In this document: positions 1 through 7,322 of the stretch, piece by piece
How the letters are laid out: each line of letters begins with the position of its first letter
How positions within the stretch are numbered: position 1 is the first letter of the stretch
Made by a program: the position numbers and the translations under genes
Source: Paracoccaceae bacterium
GTDB lineage: Bacteria; Pseudomonadota; Alphaproteobacteria; Rhodobacterales; Rhodobacteraceae
Reading direction: 5' to 3'
DNA length: 60,412 nt
Assembly (NCBI GenBank): GCA_023383015.1
Contig: JAHDXW010000025.1
Span: 1-60,412, forward strand
The notes under the pieces: model-generated
Database searches by the model: none
Told to the model about the DNA's origin: nothing
The model's input: only the letters and a program-made list of their open reading frames with translations

Positions 1-115
1 GGGGGGGGGGGCGCCGCGCGCCCCCGCCCCCCCCCCCCCGGGGCCCCGCGGGCGGCGGGGGGGGGGGGGGGGGGGGGGGCGCGCGGCCGCCCCCCCCCCC
101 CCCCCCGCGCCGGGG
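1..115. other. G/C-only low-complexity stretch, probable assembly artefact
   Basis: These bases contain no A or T and consist of long G and C homopolymers. The reading frame of the following gene stays open through them only because no stop codon can be made from G and C alone. The normal first ~45 residues of the enoyl-CoA hydratase domain should lie here, but the possible translation is only Gly/Pro/Arg/Ala runs. I read this as low-quality contig-end sequence, not biology. Confidence 0.75.
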
Positions 116-2098
116 GTGCGGGCAATCGTGATCGCCGCTGCCGGGCGCAGCTTTCCCGCCGGCGCCGACATCCGCGAGTTCGGCCTGCCGCCGGTGCCGC
201 CGCTCCTGCCCGAGGTGCTGGACGTCATCGAATCCTGCCTGCGTCCGGTCGTGGCGGCGCTGCACGGCACGGCGCTGGGCGGCGGGCTGGAGCTGGCGCT
301 GGCGGCCCACTACCGGGTGGCGCTGGCCGGCACGCGGCTCGGCTTTCCCGAGGTCACGCTCGGCATCCTGCCCGGCGCCGGCGGCACCCAGCGCACCCCG
401 CGCATCACCGGGGCGGCGGCGGCGCTGTCGCTGATGCGGGGCGGCCAGCCGGTGACGGCGGCCGAGGCCGAGCGCCTGGGCCTTGTCGACCTGGTCGTTG
501 CCGATCCCGGGCCGGGGGAGGGGGCGGCGGCCGCCGCGCGCCGCGCCGCCATCGCCTTCGCCCGCGGCCTTCTGGCCGAGGGGCTGGGCGCGCGGCCGAC
601 GCGCGAGCGCCGCGAGGGCCTTGCCGATGCGGCGGCCTATGCCGAGGCGGTGCGTGCCGCCCGCGCCGACCCGCCGCCGGCGCATCTGCCGGCCGCCGCG
701 CGCATCGTCGACTGCGTCGAGGCGGCACTGCTGCTGCCCTTCGAGTCGGGCCTTGCCTACGAGCGCGCCGCCTTCGAGGACCTCCTGGCCTCCGAGGCGG
801 CGCAGGGCCTGCGCCACGCCTTCCTGGCCGAGCGGCGGGCGGCGCATGTGCCGGGACTGGACGGCGTCGCGCCGCGCCCGGTCGAGGTCGTGGGCGTGGT
901 CGGCGGCGGGCTCATGGGGGCGGGCATCGCCGCCGCGGCGCTGACGGCCGGGCTTGGCGTGGTGCTGGTGGAGCGCGAGGGCGAGGCGCTCGATCGCGGG
1001 CTGGCACGGGTGGCCGAGATCAAGGAGCGCGCGGTCGAGAAGGGCCGGCTGAGCCGCGAGGGAATGGCGGACGAATGGGCGCGGCTGATCGGCACCACCG
1101 ACATCGGCGCGATGGCGGGCGTCGACCTTGCGGTCGAGGCGGTCTACGAGGATCCCGAGGTCAAGGCCGGCGTCTTTCGCCAGCTTGACGCGGTGCTGCG
1201 CCCCGGCGCGGTGCTGGCGAGCAACACCTCATACCTCGACGTCGACGCGCTGGCTGCCGTCACTGGCCGGCCGGCGGAGGTGGTGGGGCTGCATTTCTTC
1301 TCGCCCGCGCATGTGATGCGGCTGGTCGAGGTGGTGGTGGGGCGTGCCACCGCGCCCGATGTCGCCGCCACCGGCATGGCGCTGGCCCGCCGGATGGGCA
1401 AGATCCCGGTCCGGGCGGGCGTCTGCGACGGCTTCATCGGCAACCGCATCCTCACTGCCTACCGCACGGCAATGGACTTCCTCGTCGAGGACGGCGCCTC
1501 GCCCTATGCCGTGGACGCGGCGATGCGTGCCTTCGGCTTCCCGCTCGGCCCCTACGAGGTTGCCGACCTCGCCGGGCTGGAGATCGGCTGGGCGCGGCGC
1601 CGCCGCCTTGCCCCCGGGCGCGACCCCGCCCACCGCTACGTCGCGATCGCCGACCGTCTGTGCGAGCGTGGCTGGTTCGGCCAGAAGACGGGCCGCGGCT
1701 GGTACCGCCATGACGAGGGGCGCCGCGGCGCGGAGGACCGCGAGGTGCTGGCGCTGGTCGAGGCCGAGCGCGTCGCGAAGGGCATCCTTCCCCGCGCGGT
1801 CGACGCCGGGGAGATAGCCGCGCGGGCGCTGGCCGCGATGGTCAACGAGGGCGCGCGCATCCTTGCCGAGGGGGTGGCGCTGCGGCCCTCGGACATCGAT
1901 GTGGTGATGCTGCACGGCTACGGCTATCCGCGCTGGCGCGGCGGACCGATGCGCACGGCCGACCATGTGGGCCTGCTGGTCATCCGTAAGCAGCTGCTGG
2001 GCTGGGCGGCCGCCGAGCCGGAGTTCTGGACGCCGGCGCCGCTGCTGCTCGATCTGGTCAAGAACGGCCGCGACTTCGCCGCGCTGAACACCGGCTGA
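116..2098 (+). CDS. Bifunctional enoyl-CoA hydratase / 3-hydroxyacyl-CoA dehydrogenase (FadJ/FadB-like), 5'-truncated
   Basis: This is a two-domain fatty acid beta-oxidation enzyme that hydrates 2-enoyl-CoA and oxidises the resulting 3-hydroxyacyl-CoA with NAD+ in the cytoplasm. The visible 660 residues start inside the crotonase domain (GRSFPAGADIREFG near residue 10, then GGGLELALAAH and PEVTLGILPGAGGTQR near residues 55-95). The NAD-binding domain follows with VVGGGLMGAGIA near residue 265 and HFFSPAHVMRLVEVV near 400. A C-terminal 3HCDH domain duplication completes the protein. Family members start about 45 residues earlier with a strand and an NPPVNAL-type segment, which is missing because the upstream 115 bases are G/C-only. 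The GTG at 116 is just the first possible start, so the true gene begins further upstream. No thiolase partner is visible. Confidence 0.9.
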   Translation: MRAIVIAAAGRSFPAGADIREFGLPPVPPLLPEVLDVIESCLRPVVAALHGTALGGGLELALAAHYRVALAGTRLGFPEVTLGILPGAGGTQRTPRITGAAAALSLMRGGQPVTAAEAERLGLVDLVVADPGPGEGAAAAARRAAIAFARGLLAEGLGARPTRERREGLADAAAYAEAVRAARADPPPAHLPAAARIVDCVEAALLLPFESGLAYERAAFEDLLASEAAQGLRHAFLAERRAAHVPGLDGVAPRPVEVVGVVGGGLMGAGIAAAALTAGLGVVLVEREGEALDRGLARVAEIKERAVEKGRLSREGMADEWARLIGTTDIGAMAGVDLAVEAVYEDPEVKAGVFRQLDAVLRPGAVLASNTSYLDVDALAAVTGRPAEVVGLHFFSPAHVMRLVEVVVGRATAPDVAATGMALARRMGKIPVRAGVCDGFIGNRILTAYRTAMDFLVEDGASPYAVDAAMRAFGFPLGPYEVADLAGLEIGWARRRRLAPGRDPAHRYVAIADRLCERGWFGQKTGRGWYRHDEGRRGAEDREVLALVEAERVAKGILPRAVDAGEIAARALAAMVNEGARILAEGVALRPSDIDVVMLHGYGYPRWRGGPMRTADHVGLLVIRKQLLGWAAAEPEFWTPAPLLLDLVKNGRDFAALNTG

Positions 2099-2118
2099 GC
2101 CCCGGGGCGCGGGTCCGG

Positions 2119-2334
2119 CTAGCCGAGCAGGACGCCCGCGACCACCAGCATCAGCCCGACCGCCGAGAGGAGCAGCGCGGCGAGGTTGACGGCCACGAGG
2201 CGCTGCAGCCGGGCACGCAGCCCCGCCTCGTCGAGCCCCGCGCGGCGGGCGCGGGCGACGGCGAGGATGCACCAGACCAGAACGCCGACCCCGGCCAGCG
2301 TGACCGCCGCGCCCGCCCAGACGAGATGGCCCAT
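2119..2334 (-). CDS. Small two-helix inner-membrane protein, unknown function
   Basis: This 71-residue protein has two predicted membrane helices: about residues 5-27 (VWAGAAVTLAGVGVLVWCIL) and 48-70 (NLAALLLSAVGLMLVVAGVL). A basic, amphipathic cytoplasmic loop (ARARRAGLDEAGLRARLQRL) joins them. It converges with the preceding beta-oxidation gene, with 20 bases between the stops. Short proteins of this build are common in Rhodobacterales genomes, but I know no function. The coding call rests on the clean hydropathy pattern; the opposite-strand frames here give only low-complexity Arg/Ala/Pro peptides. Confidence 0.65.
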   Translation of the reverse strand: MGHLVWAGAAVTLAGVGVLVWCILAVARARRAGLDEAGLRARLQRLVAVNLAALLLSAVGLMLVVAGVLLG

Positions 2335-2580
2335 CCGCCTCCTCCCTTGCCGATGCCGGCGGGGCTAGCGCGGCTTGGCGGTTGTGGCAAGGCCCCCGCG
2401 GCGGGGGTGCGGGCCCGTCTTCGGGCGGCCGCTTGCACGCCGCCCGCCCAGCCGCTAGAGGGCGCGGGCGGCGGCCGGAGCCCCGCCCGCGCCGGCGGGC
2501 GGCGGCGCGTCCGGGCGGCCGCAGACCCATCCGCTGCAGCCAGGGCCGCCCGCGCCGCGGCCCCATGAGGATCCCCCGCG

Positions 2581-2832
2581 ATGAGCCCCAGCGACGCCCA
2601 TGCCATCACCGCCGACGAACTGCGCCAGATCATCGAGCGCTACGAGACGCTCGAGGCTGAGAAGCGCGAGATCGCCGAGCAGATGAAGGAGGTCATGGCC
2701 GAGGCCAAGGGGCGCGGCTACGACACGCGGGTGCTGCGCAAGGTGATCGCCCTGCGGCGCCGCAAGCCCGACGAGATCGCCGAGGAGGAGGCGGTGCTCG
2801 AGGTCTACAAGCAGGCGCTGGGAATGGGCTGA
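2581..2832 (+). CDS. gapR: GapR family nucleoid-associated protein (DUF2312)
   Basis: This 83-residue all-helical protein matches the DUF2312/UPF0335 family, whose Caulobacter member GapR binds overtwisted DNA ahead of replication and transcription forks. The signature is seen in order: ITADELRQIIERYETLEAEK near residues 9-28, a coiled-coil core (IAEQMKEVMAEAKGRGYD), VLRKVIALRRRKPDE near residues 52-66, and the end EEEAVLEVYKQALGMG. Length is typical (about 75-95 residues). The ATG has GGATCCCCCGCG upstream. It stands alone on the plus strand between two minus-strand genes. The 246 bases before it (2335-2580) contain no gene or motif that I can recognise, only G/C-rich sequence. Confidence 0.9.
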   Translation: MSPSDAHAITADELRQIIERYETLEAEKREIAEQMKEVMAEAKGRGYDTRVLRKVIALRRRKPDEIAEEEAVLEVYKQALGMG

Positions 2833-2853
2833 CCGGCCCGCATCCGACCGCGG

Positions 2854-3729
2854 TCAGGGGGCGATGAAGCGCACGCCGTCCATGCCGGCGATGCGCTCCA
2901 CGTCCTCCTCGTAGCGCTCGGTCAGCTCCTCGACGAGGTCGGCCGTCCAGCCGGGCAGATCGAACTCGACCTCCAGCGCCTCGGGCCGGGCGAAGCGCTC
3001 CAGGAAGGCCGCGGTCAGCCGCCGCCGGGCGGCGGGGGCGAGCGGGGGCAGTTCGGCGCGCACCGCGCGCAGCCGCTCCAGCCCGTCGGGCGACATCAGC
3101 GTCGCGAGGAAGTCGTCGAGCCCCCCCAGCGTCTCGGGCCGGGCGGTGCCGGAGACCGCGGCCACCACCTCGGGCCAGATCAGCGGCGTGTCCTCGTCGC
3201 ACCAGACCGTCAGCGGCACCTCCGGGTTGCCGGCACGCACCCGGGCCACCATCGCCGCCCAGGAGAGATCCTCGGGGGCGGCGGCGCCGAGGAAGGCATC
3301 GAAGCTCAGCCCCTCGGTGCGGGCGAAGACCGCCGGCAGGAAGGTCGCGGGATTGCGGACGGCGAAGGCAAAGGCAGTGTCGGCCGCGGGAAAGAGGGCG
3401 GGGAACCAGCGCGTCTTCTCTCCCGCCATCGGGTAGAGGCGGCCCTCGCCCACCGCCTTCTCGGGGACGCAGAGGAAGCTGTCGTAGGAAAAGACGATCC
3501 GCCCCATGCCCTCGGCGTCCATGATCGAATCGAGCATCGTCTCCTGCATCTCGGCCGAGGCGGGGGCGCCGCGCAGGGCCTTGAGCGCCTCGCGCAGCAC
3601 CGGCCGGTAGCGGCCGGGCCCCGGGATGGCGATCCCCTCCTCCGCCAGCCGGCCCTTGTTCTTCAGCAGGGCCCGGAGCAGGCGGTCCTCGTCGGTGCAG
3701 TGGAGTCCGAGATGATAGACGACCTGCAT
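2854..3729 (-). CDS. Conserved hypothetical protein, possible divergent sulfotransferase-like fold
   Basis: This is a 291-residue soluble protein with ordinary amino-acid composition and no signal peptide or membrane segment. The N-terminus, MQVVYHLGLHCTDEDRLLRALLKN, has the beta-strand / turn / helix shape of the nucleotide-sugar or PAPS-binding start of sulfotransferase-like proteins (consensus HxGxxKTGTTxL), but the P-loop Lys/Gly/Thr residues are not preserved. Aromatic, hydrophobic segments (GRIVFSYDSFLCVPEK near 75-90, AFAFAVRNPATFLPAVFARTEG near 120-140) support a globular protein. I do not recognise a named family and assign no function. The ATG at 3729 is the only start that keeps the N-terminal strand. 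Confidence 0.7.
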   Translation of the reverse strand: MQVVYHLGLHCTDEDRLLRALLKNKGRLAEEGIAIPGPGRYRPVLREALKALRGAPASAEMQETMLDSIMDAEGMGRIVFSYDSFLCVPEKAVGEGRLYPMAGEKTRWFPALFPAADTAFAFAVRNPATFLPAVFARTEGLSFDAFLGAAAPEDLSWAAMVARVRAGNPEVPLTVWCDEDTPLIWPEVVAAVSGTARPETLGGLDDFLATLMSPDGLERLRAVRAELPPLAPAARRRLTAAFLERFARPEALEVEFDLPGWTADLVEELTERYEEDVERIAGMDGVRFIAP

Positions 3730-3894
3730 GGCGTTCTGCCTCCGGAGGGCGCGCGTTCGCTGCCTCCGTGCTCGCAGCCGAGTGCGGCGAGGTTGAGGCG
3801 CGCCGGCCGCGATGCTGTGTCACCGCTTGATGCGCGTCAAGGACGCCATAGGTATCAAGAGAAGGCGTTGCAGGGCTGGGGCGGAGGGTCGGCG

Positions 3895-4344
3895 ATGCGT
3901 CCGGTGCGGACACTGGTGATGCTGGCAAGCGAGGGCGCGGCGCGCCTTCTGGTCAACGAGGGGGTCGGCCGCGGCCTGTCGGAGACCGGGGCGCTTGCGG
4001 CCGGGGATTTTCCCGACGTCGACGTCGGCCACGCCGACCGCCCCGGGCGCGGCAGCGCCGGCCCGGGCGAGATGGCGTTGCACGGCCTCGACCCGCATGC
4101 AACCGAGCGCGAACAGCGGCGCGAGCGCTTTGCCGAGCATGTGGTGGCCTGGCTGGCCGGCGCCTGGGAGGGCGGGGGCTATGACCGGCTGATCGTCGCC
4201 GCCCCGCCGCGGTTCCTGGGCGAGCTGCGCGCGGCGCTGCCGCCGGCGCTGGCAGGCGCGGTCACGGCCGACCTGCCCAAGGATCTCGTCAAGCTGCCGC
4301 TGCGCGAGCTGCCCGCCCATTTCGCCGGCGTGGCGGCCTTCTGA
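3895..4344 (+). CDS. Host attachment family protein (baeRF/Host_attach-like)
   Basis: This 149-residue protein matches the family annotated as 'required for attachment to host cells' from Agrobacterium work, now seen as eRF1/archaeal release-factor-like (baeRF) folds. Visible marks are the N-terminal strand RTLVMLASEGAARLLVNEGVGRGL, the central HGLDPHATEREQRRERFAEHV, the strand YDRLIVAAPPRFLGELRAAL and the end DLPKDLVKLPLRELPAHF. The frame is open upstream to 3700, but I choose ATG 3895 because GGAGGG sits about 8 bases before it and the family starts there. The biochemical role is unproven. It sits between unrelated convergent genes. Confidence 0.8.
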   Translation: MRPVRTLVMLASEGAARLLVNEGVGRGLSETGALAAGDFPDVDVGHADRPGRGSAGPGEMALHGLDPHATEREQRRERFAEHVVAWLAGAWEGGGYDRLIVAAPPRFLGELRAALPPALAGAVTADLPKDLVKLPLRELPAHFAGVAAF

Positions 4345-4371
4345 AGCCGCCACGGGGGGCGCGCCGGCGCC

Positions 4372-5187
4372 TCAGAACAGCGTGATCACCCGCGCCGGCC
4401 CGCCGGTGCCGCCGGCATGCTTGGGTGCGCCGACGATGATCGTCGCCCCGGTCGCCGGGACGGCGTCGAGGTTGGCGATGCACTCGAGCCCCCAGCGGTT
4501 GGTCGGCAGCCAGGCGTAATGGGTGGCGAAGTCGGGCGAGGGGCCGAAGTCGAGCGACAGCGAGTCCACCGCCATGCCGACGGCGCCGGTCTCCTCGATC
4601 AGCATCTGCGCCGCCTCGACGTGGAAGCCGGGGAAGTGCATCGCCCCGCCGGCGTCGGCGTTGCGGAACCTCGCCGTCGCCACATGCGCCGCCCAGCCCG
4701 AGTTCATCGCCACGCAGGCCCCGGCCGGGATCTCGCCATGGGCGGCGATCCAGGCGCGGATGTCGTCGGGGGTGACCTGGGCGTCGGCGTTCTCGGCGGC
4801 GCGGGCACGGATGTCGATCACCGCCAGCGGGCAGACGAGGCTTTCGGGCGGGATCGCGTCGACCGACTGGCCGTCGGCCGAGAAGTGAAGCGGCGCATCG
4901 ACATGGGTGCCGGTGTGCTCGTTGACGCGGAACTCCTTGAGGTTGAACTTGTGCTCGGCGTAGTTGTAGATCTGCTCCTCGAAATACTGCTGGACGCCGA
5001 AGAAGGTGGGGAAGTCGGCGCCGAGGGCGTGGGTCATGTCGGCTACCCCGCCCGTCGAGGCGACGGCCCGCCGCGGCAGGACGGTCCCGGCGGCGGCGAC
5101 CGCCGCGGCCCCGGCCGAGGCGCGGAAGAAGCCGCGCCGGCTGAGCATCCTCTCCTTCACGCTTTCGGTCACGCAGACGTGGCACAT
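4372..5187 (-). CDS. Tat-exported cyclase family metal-dependent hydrolase (kynurenine formamidase-like fold)
   Basis: This 271-residue protein belongs to the cyclase family (PF04199), metal-dependent hydrolases that include bacterial kynurenine formamidase and isatin hydrolase. The metal motif HTGTHVDAPLHF (HxGTHxDxPxH) lies near residues 93-104, and a later His/Glu-containing segment AMHFPGFHVEAAQMLIEE supplies further ligands. The N-terminus carries a twin-arginine signal, SRRGFFRASAGAAAVAAAG, so the enzyme should act in the periplasm. It is preceded by an unusual 17-residue extension containing CHVC. The start at 5187 is chosen for its GGGAG ribosome site; the frame is open further upstream but that part reads as Arg/Pro-rich shadow sequence. 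The substrate is unknown. Confidence 0.82.
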   Translation of the reverse strand: MCHVCVTESVKERMLSRRGFFRASAGAAAVAAAGTVLPRRAVASTGGVADMTHALGADFPTFFGVQQYFEEQIYNYAEHKFNLKEFRVNEHTGTHVDAPLHFSADGQSVDAIPPESLVCPLAVIDIRARAAENADAQVTPDDIRAWIAAHGEIPAGACVAMNSGWAAHVATARFRNADAGGAMHFPGFHVEAAQMLIEETGAVGMAVDSLSLDFGPSPDFATHYAWLPTNRWGLECIANLDAVPATGATIIVGAPKHAGGTGGPARVITLF

Positions 5188-5294
5188 GGCAGGCACTCCC
5201 TGTTGTCTTTCAGCATGCCGCAGCGGCGGGGCAGGCCCGCCGCGCGCAGGGTCGGGGGAGTCGGCCCGGCCTGTCAACGGCCGGGACGGGGCGC

Positions 5295-7115
5295 TCAGTC
5301 CTCCATCGCCTCGAGCTCGTCGATGAAGCGCCCGATCAGCGCCAGCCCGCGGTCCCAGAACGCCGGATCGGCGGCGTCCAGTCCGAAGGGGGCGAGCAGG
5401 TCGCGGTGGTGCATCGAGCCGCCCGCCCTGAGCATGTCGAAGTACTTGGCGCGGAAGCCCGGGTCGCCCTCCTCGTGGACGGCGTAGAGCGCGTTCACCA
5501 GCCCGTCGCCGAAGGCGTAGGCATAGACGTAGAAGGGCGAGTGGACGAAATGGGGGATGTAGGCCCAGAAGGTCTGGTAGCCGTCCATGAAGCGGAAGGC
5601 GGGCCCGAGCGAGGCGGTCTGCACCTCCATCCACAGGCTCCCGATGTCGTCGGGGGTGAGCTCGCCCTGGCGGCGGGCGGCGTGCAGCCTGCCCTCGAAG
5701 TCGTAGAAGGCGATCTGCCGCACGACGGTGTTGATCATGTCCTCGACCTTGCCGGCCAGGAGCACCTTGCGCTCGGTGGCGGTGGCGGCGCGGGAGAGCA
5801 GCGCCCTGAAGGTCAGCATCTCGCCGAAGACGCTTGCGGTCTCGGCCAGGGTCAGCGGCGTCTGCGACAGAAGCTCGCCCTGGGCGGCGGCGAGGCGCTG
5901 GTGCACGCCGTGGCCGAGCTCGTGGGCAAGGGTCATGACGTCGCGCGGCTTGCCGAGGTAGTTGAGCAGGATGTAGGGATGCACCGCGGTCACGGTGGGG
6001 TGGGCGAAGGCGCCGGGGGCCTTGCCGGGGCGGGCGGCGGCGTCGATCCAGCCGCGGCTGAAGAAGGGCTCGGCCAGTTCGGCAAGCGCGGGGTCGAAGG
6101 CGGCGTAGGCGGCGCTGACGATCGCGCGCGCCTCCTCCCAGCCGTAGAGCCGCGGCGCCTCGAAGGGCAGGGGGGCGTTGCGGTCCCAGATCTCGAGCGC
6201 CTCGAGCCCCATCCAGCGGGCCTTGAGCGCATAGTAGCGGTGCGAGAGCCGCGGGTAGGCCGCCACCACCGCGTCGCGCAGCGCCTGGACGACCTCGGGC
6301 TCGACCTGGTTGGACAGGTGGCGGCCGTGCTGGGGCGAGGGCATCTTGCGCCAGCGGTCGTGGATCTCCTTCTCCTTGGCCAGCGTGTTGTGGACGCGGG
6401 CGAAGAGCTTGATCTCGCCTGCGAAGCCGGCCGCGAGCGCGCGGGCTGCGGCCTCGCGGCGGGCGCGGTCGTGGTCGGTCAGCAGGTTCAGCGTGCGCTC
6501 CAGCGACAGCCGGTCGCTGCCGACGGCGAACTCCATGCCCGCCAGAGTCTCGTCGAAGAGCTTGTTCCAGGCGGCGGCGCCGACGGCCGAGGTGTCGTGC
6601 AGGAAGCGTTCGAGCTCGTCGGACAGCTGGTGGGGGCGCATGGCGCGGATGCGCGCGAAGACCGGGCGGTAGCGGGCAAGACCGGCATCGGCGGCCAGCC
6701 GCGCCTCGAGGGCGGCATCGTCGATCCGGTTGATCTCGAGCGCGAAGAAGACGAGCGGCGCGGTGGCGTCGGTCAGCCGGTCCTGGATGTCGGAGTTGAA
6801 CTTTGCCCGGGCGCTGTCGGTCGTCGCCTGATAGTAGCGCAGCCCGGCATAGGATCCGAGCCGGCCGGCCAGCGTCTCGATGCGCTCGTAGCGCTCCACC
6901 GCCTCGAGCAGTCCGGCGGCGTCGAGCCCGGCCAGCCGGTCCTGGTAATCGGCCGCGAAGGCCGCGGCCTCGGCCTCGACGGCGTCAAGGTCGCTGGCCA
7001 GCCCGGGGGCATCGGGCGCGGGATAGAGGTCGGTCAGATCCCATTCGGGCAGGTCGCCCAGCCCGGTGCCGGGGTCGGCGGCGTCACGGGCGGGATGCGG
7101 CAGGTGCGGGGGCAT
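5295..7115 (-). CDS. pepF: M3 family oligoendopeptidase F
   Basis: This 606-residue zinc metallopeptidase would degrade short peptides in the cytoplasm. The M3 catalytic motif HELGH is present (TLAHELGHGVHQ near residue 395), and the third ligand region follows (LAETASVFGEMLTF, with Glu). The N-terminal PepF domain is also seen (LGSYAGLRYYQATTDSARAK near 85-105). Length fits the alphaproteobacterial PepF group (about 600 residues). ATG 7115 has AAGGAG seven bases upstream. It is the first gene after the DNA-ligase operon on the same strand, separated by 207 bases that hold palindromes and an A/T-rich patch, so it probably has its own promoter. Confidence 0.93.
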   Translation of the reverse strand: MPPHLPHPARDAADPGTGLGDLPEWDLTDLYPAPDAPGLASDLDAVEAEAAAFAADYQDRLAGLDAAGLLEAVERYERIETLAGRLGSYAGLRYYQATTDSARAKFNSDIQDRLTDATAPLVFFALEINRIDDAALEARLAADAGLARYRPVFARIRAMRPHQLSDELERFLHDTSAVGAAAWNKLFDETLAGMEFAVGSDRLSLERTLNLLTDHDRARREAAARALAAGFAGEIKLFARVHNTLAKEKEIHDRWRKMPSPQHGRHLSNQVEPEVVQALRDAVVAAYPRLSHRYYALKARWMGLEALEIWDRNAPLPFEAPRLYGWEEARAIVSAAYAAFDPALAELAEPFFSRGWIDAAARPGKAPGAFAHPTVTAVHPYILLNYLGKPRDVMTLAHELGHGVHQRLAAAQGELLSQTPLTLAETASVFGEMLTFRALLSRAATATERKVLLAGKVEDMINTVVRQIAFYDFEGRLHAARRQGELTPDDIGSLWMEVQTASLGPAFRFMDGYQTFWAYIPHFVHSPFYVYAYAFGDGLVNALYAVHEEGDPGFRAKYFDMLRAGGSMHHRDLLAPFGLDAADPAFWDRGLALIGRFIDELEAMED

Positions 7116-7227
7116 GGGCGTCTCCTTGCGGCTTGCCCGACCAGATAGGGCGCCGGGGCGGCCGGCGGCAAGACGCTCGGCGGGGCAGCGGCGGGGCGGG
7201 GCCCGGCGAGGGCGCGGGACAGCCCCC

Positions 7228-7267
7228 GTCCCACGCATGGGACAGATCCCATCCAATTGAAAAATTG
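7228..7267. promoter_or_regulatory. Compound palindromes in the pepF upstream region
   Basis: Within the 207-base gap between the ligase stop and the pepF start there is a perfect inverted repeat GTCCCACGCATGGGAC (7228-7243). Its right arm also pairs with a third arm (TGGGACAGATCCCA). A second perfect inverted repeat, CAATTGAAAAATTG, lies at 7254-7267. This patch is A/T-rich against very G/C-rich surroundings, as expected for a promoter/operator. It could control pepF (minus strand), or the first repeats could form a weak hairpin ending the preceding operon. No regulator is identified. Confidence 0.35.
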
Positions 7268-7322
7268 CCAATTTCCGGCCGAGTTCACCATTTCTTCAGC
7301 ATCGGCCCACGGGCCGGCCGGG

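Noticed and set aside
5406-7148. Long plus-strand frame of 580 codons opposite pepF
   Set aside because: Antisense shadow: composition is Gly/Val/Arg/Gln-rich with no domain, while the minus strand encodes a clear M3 peptidase with HELGH.
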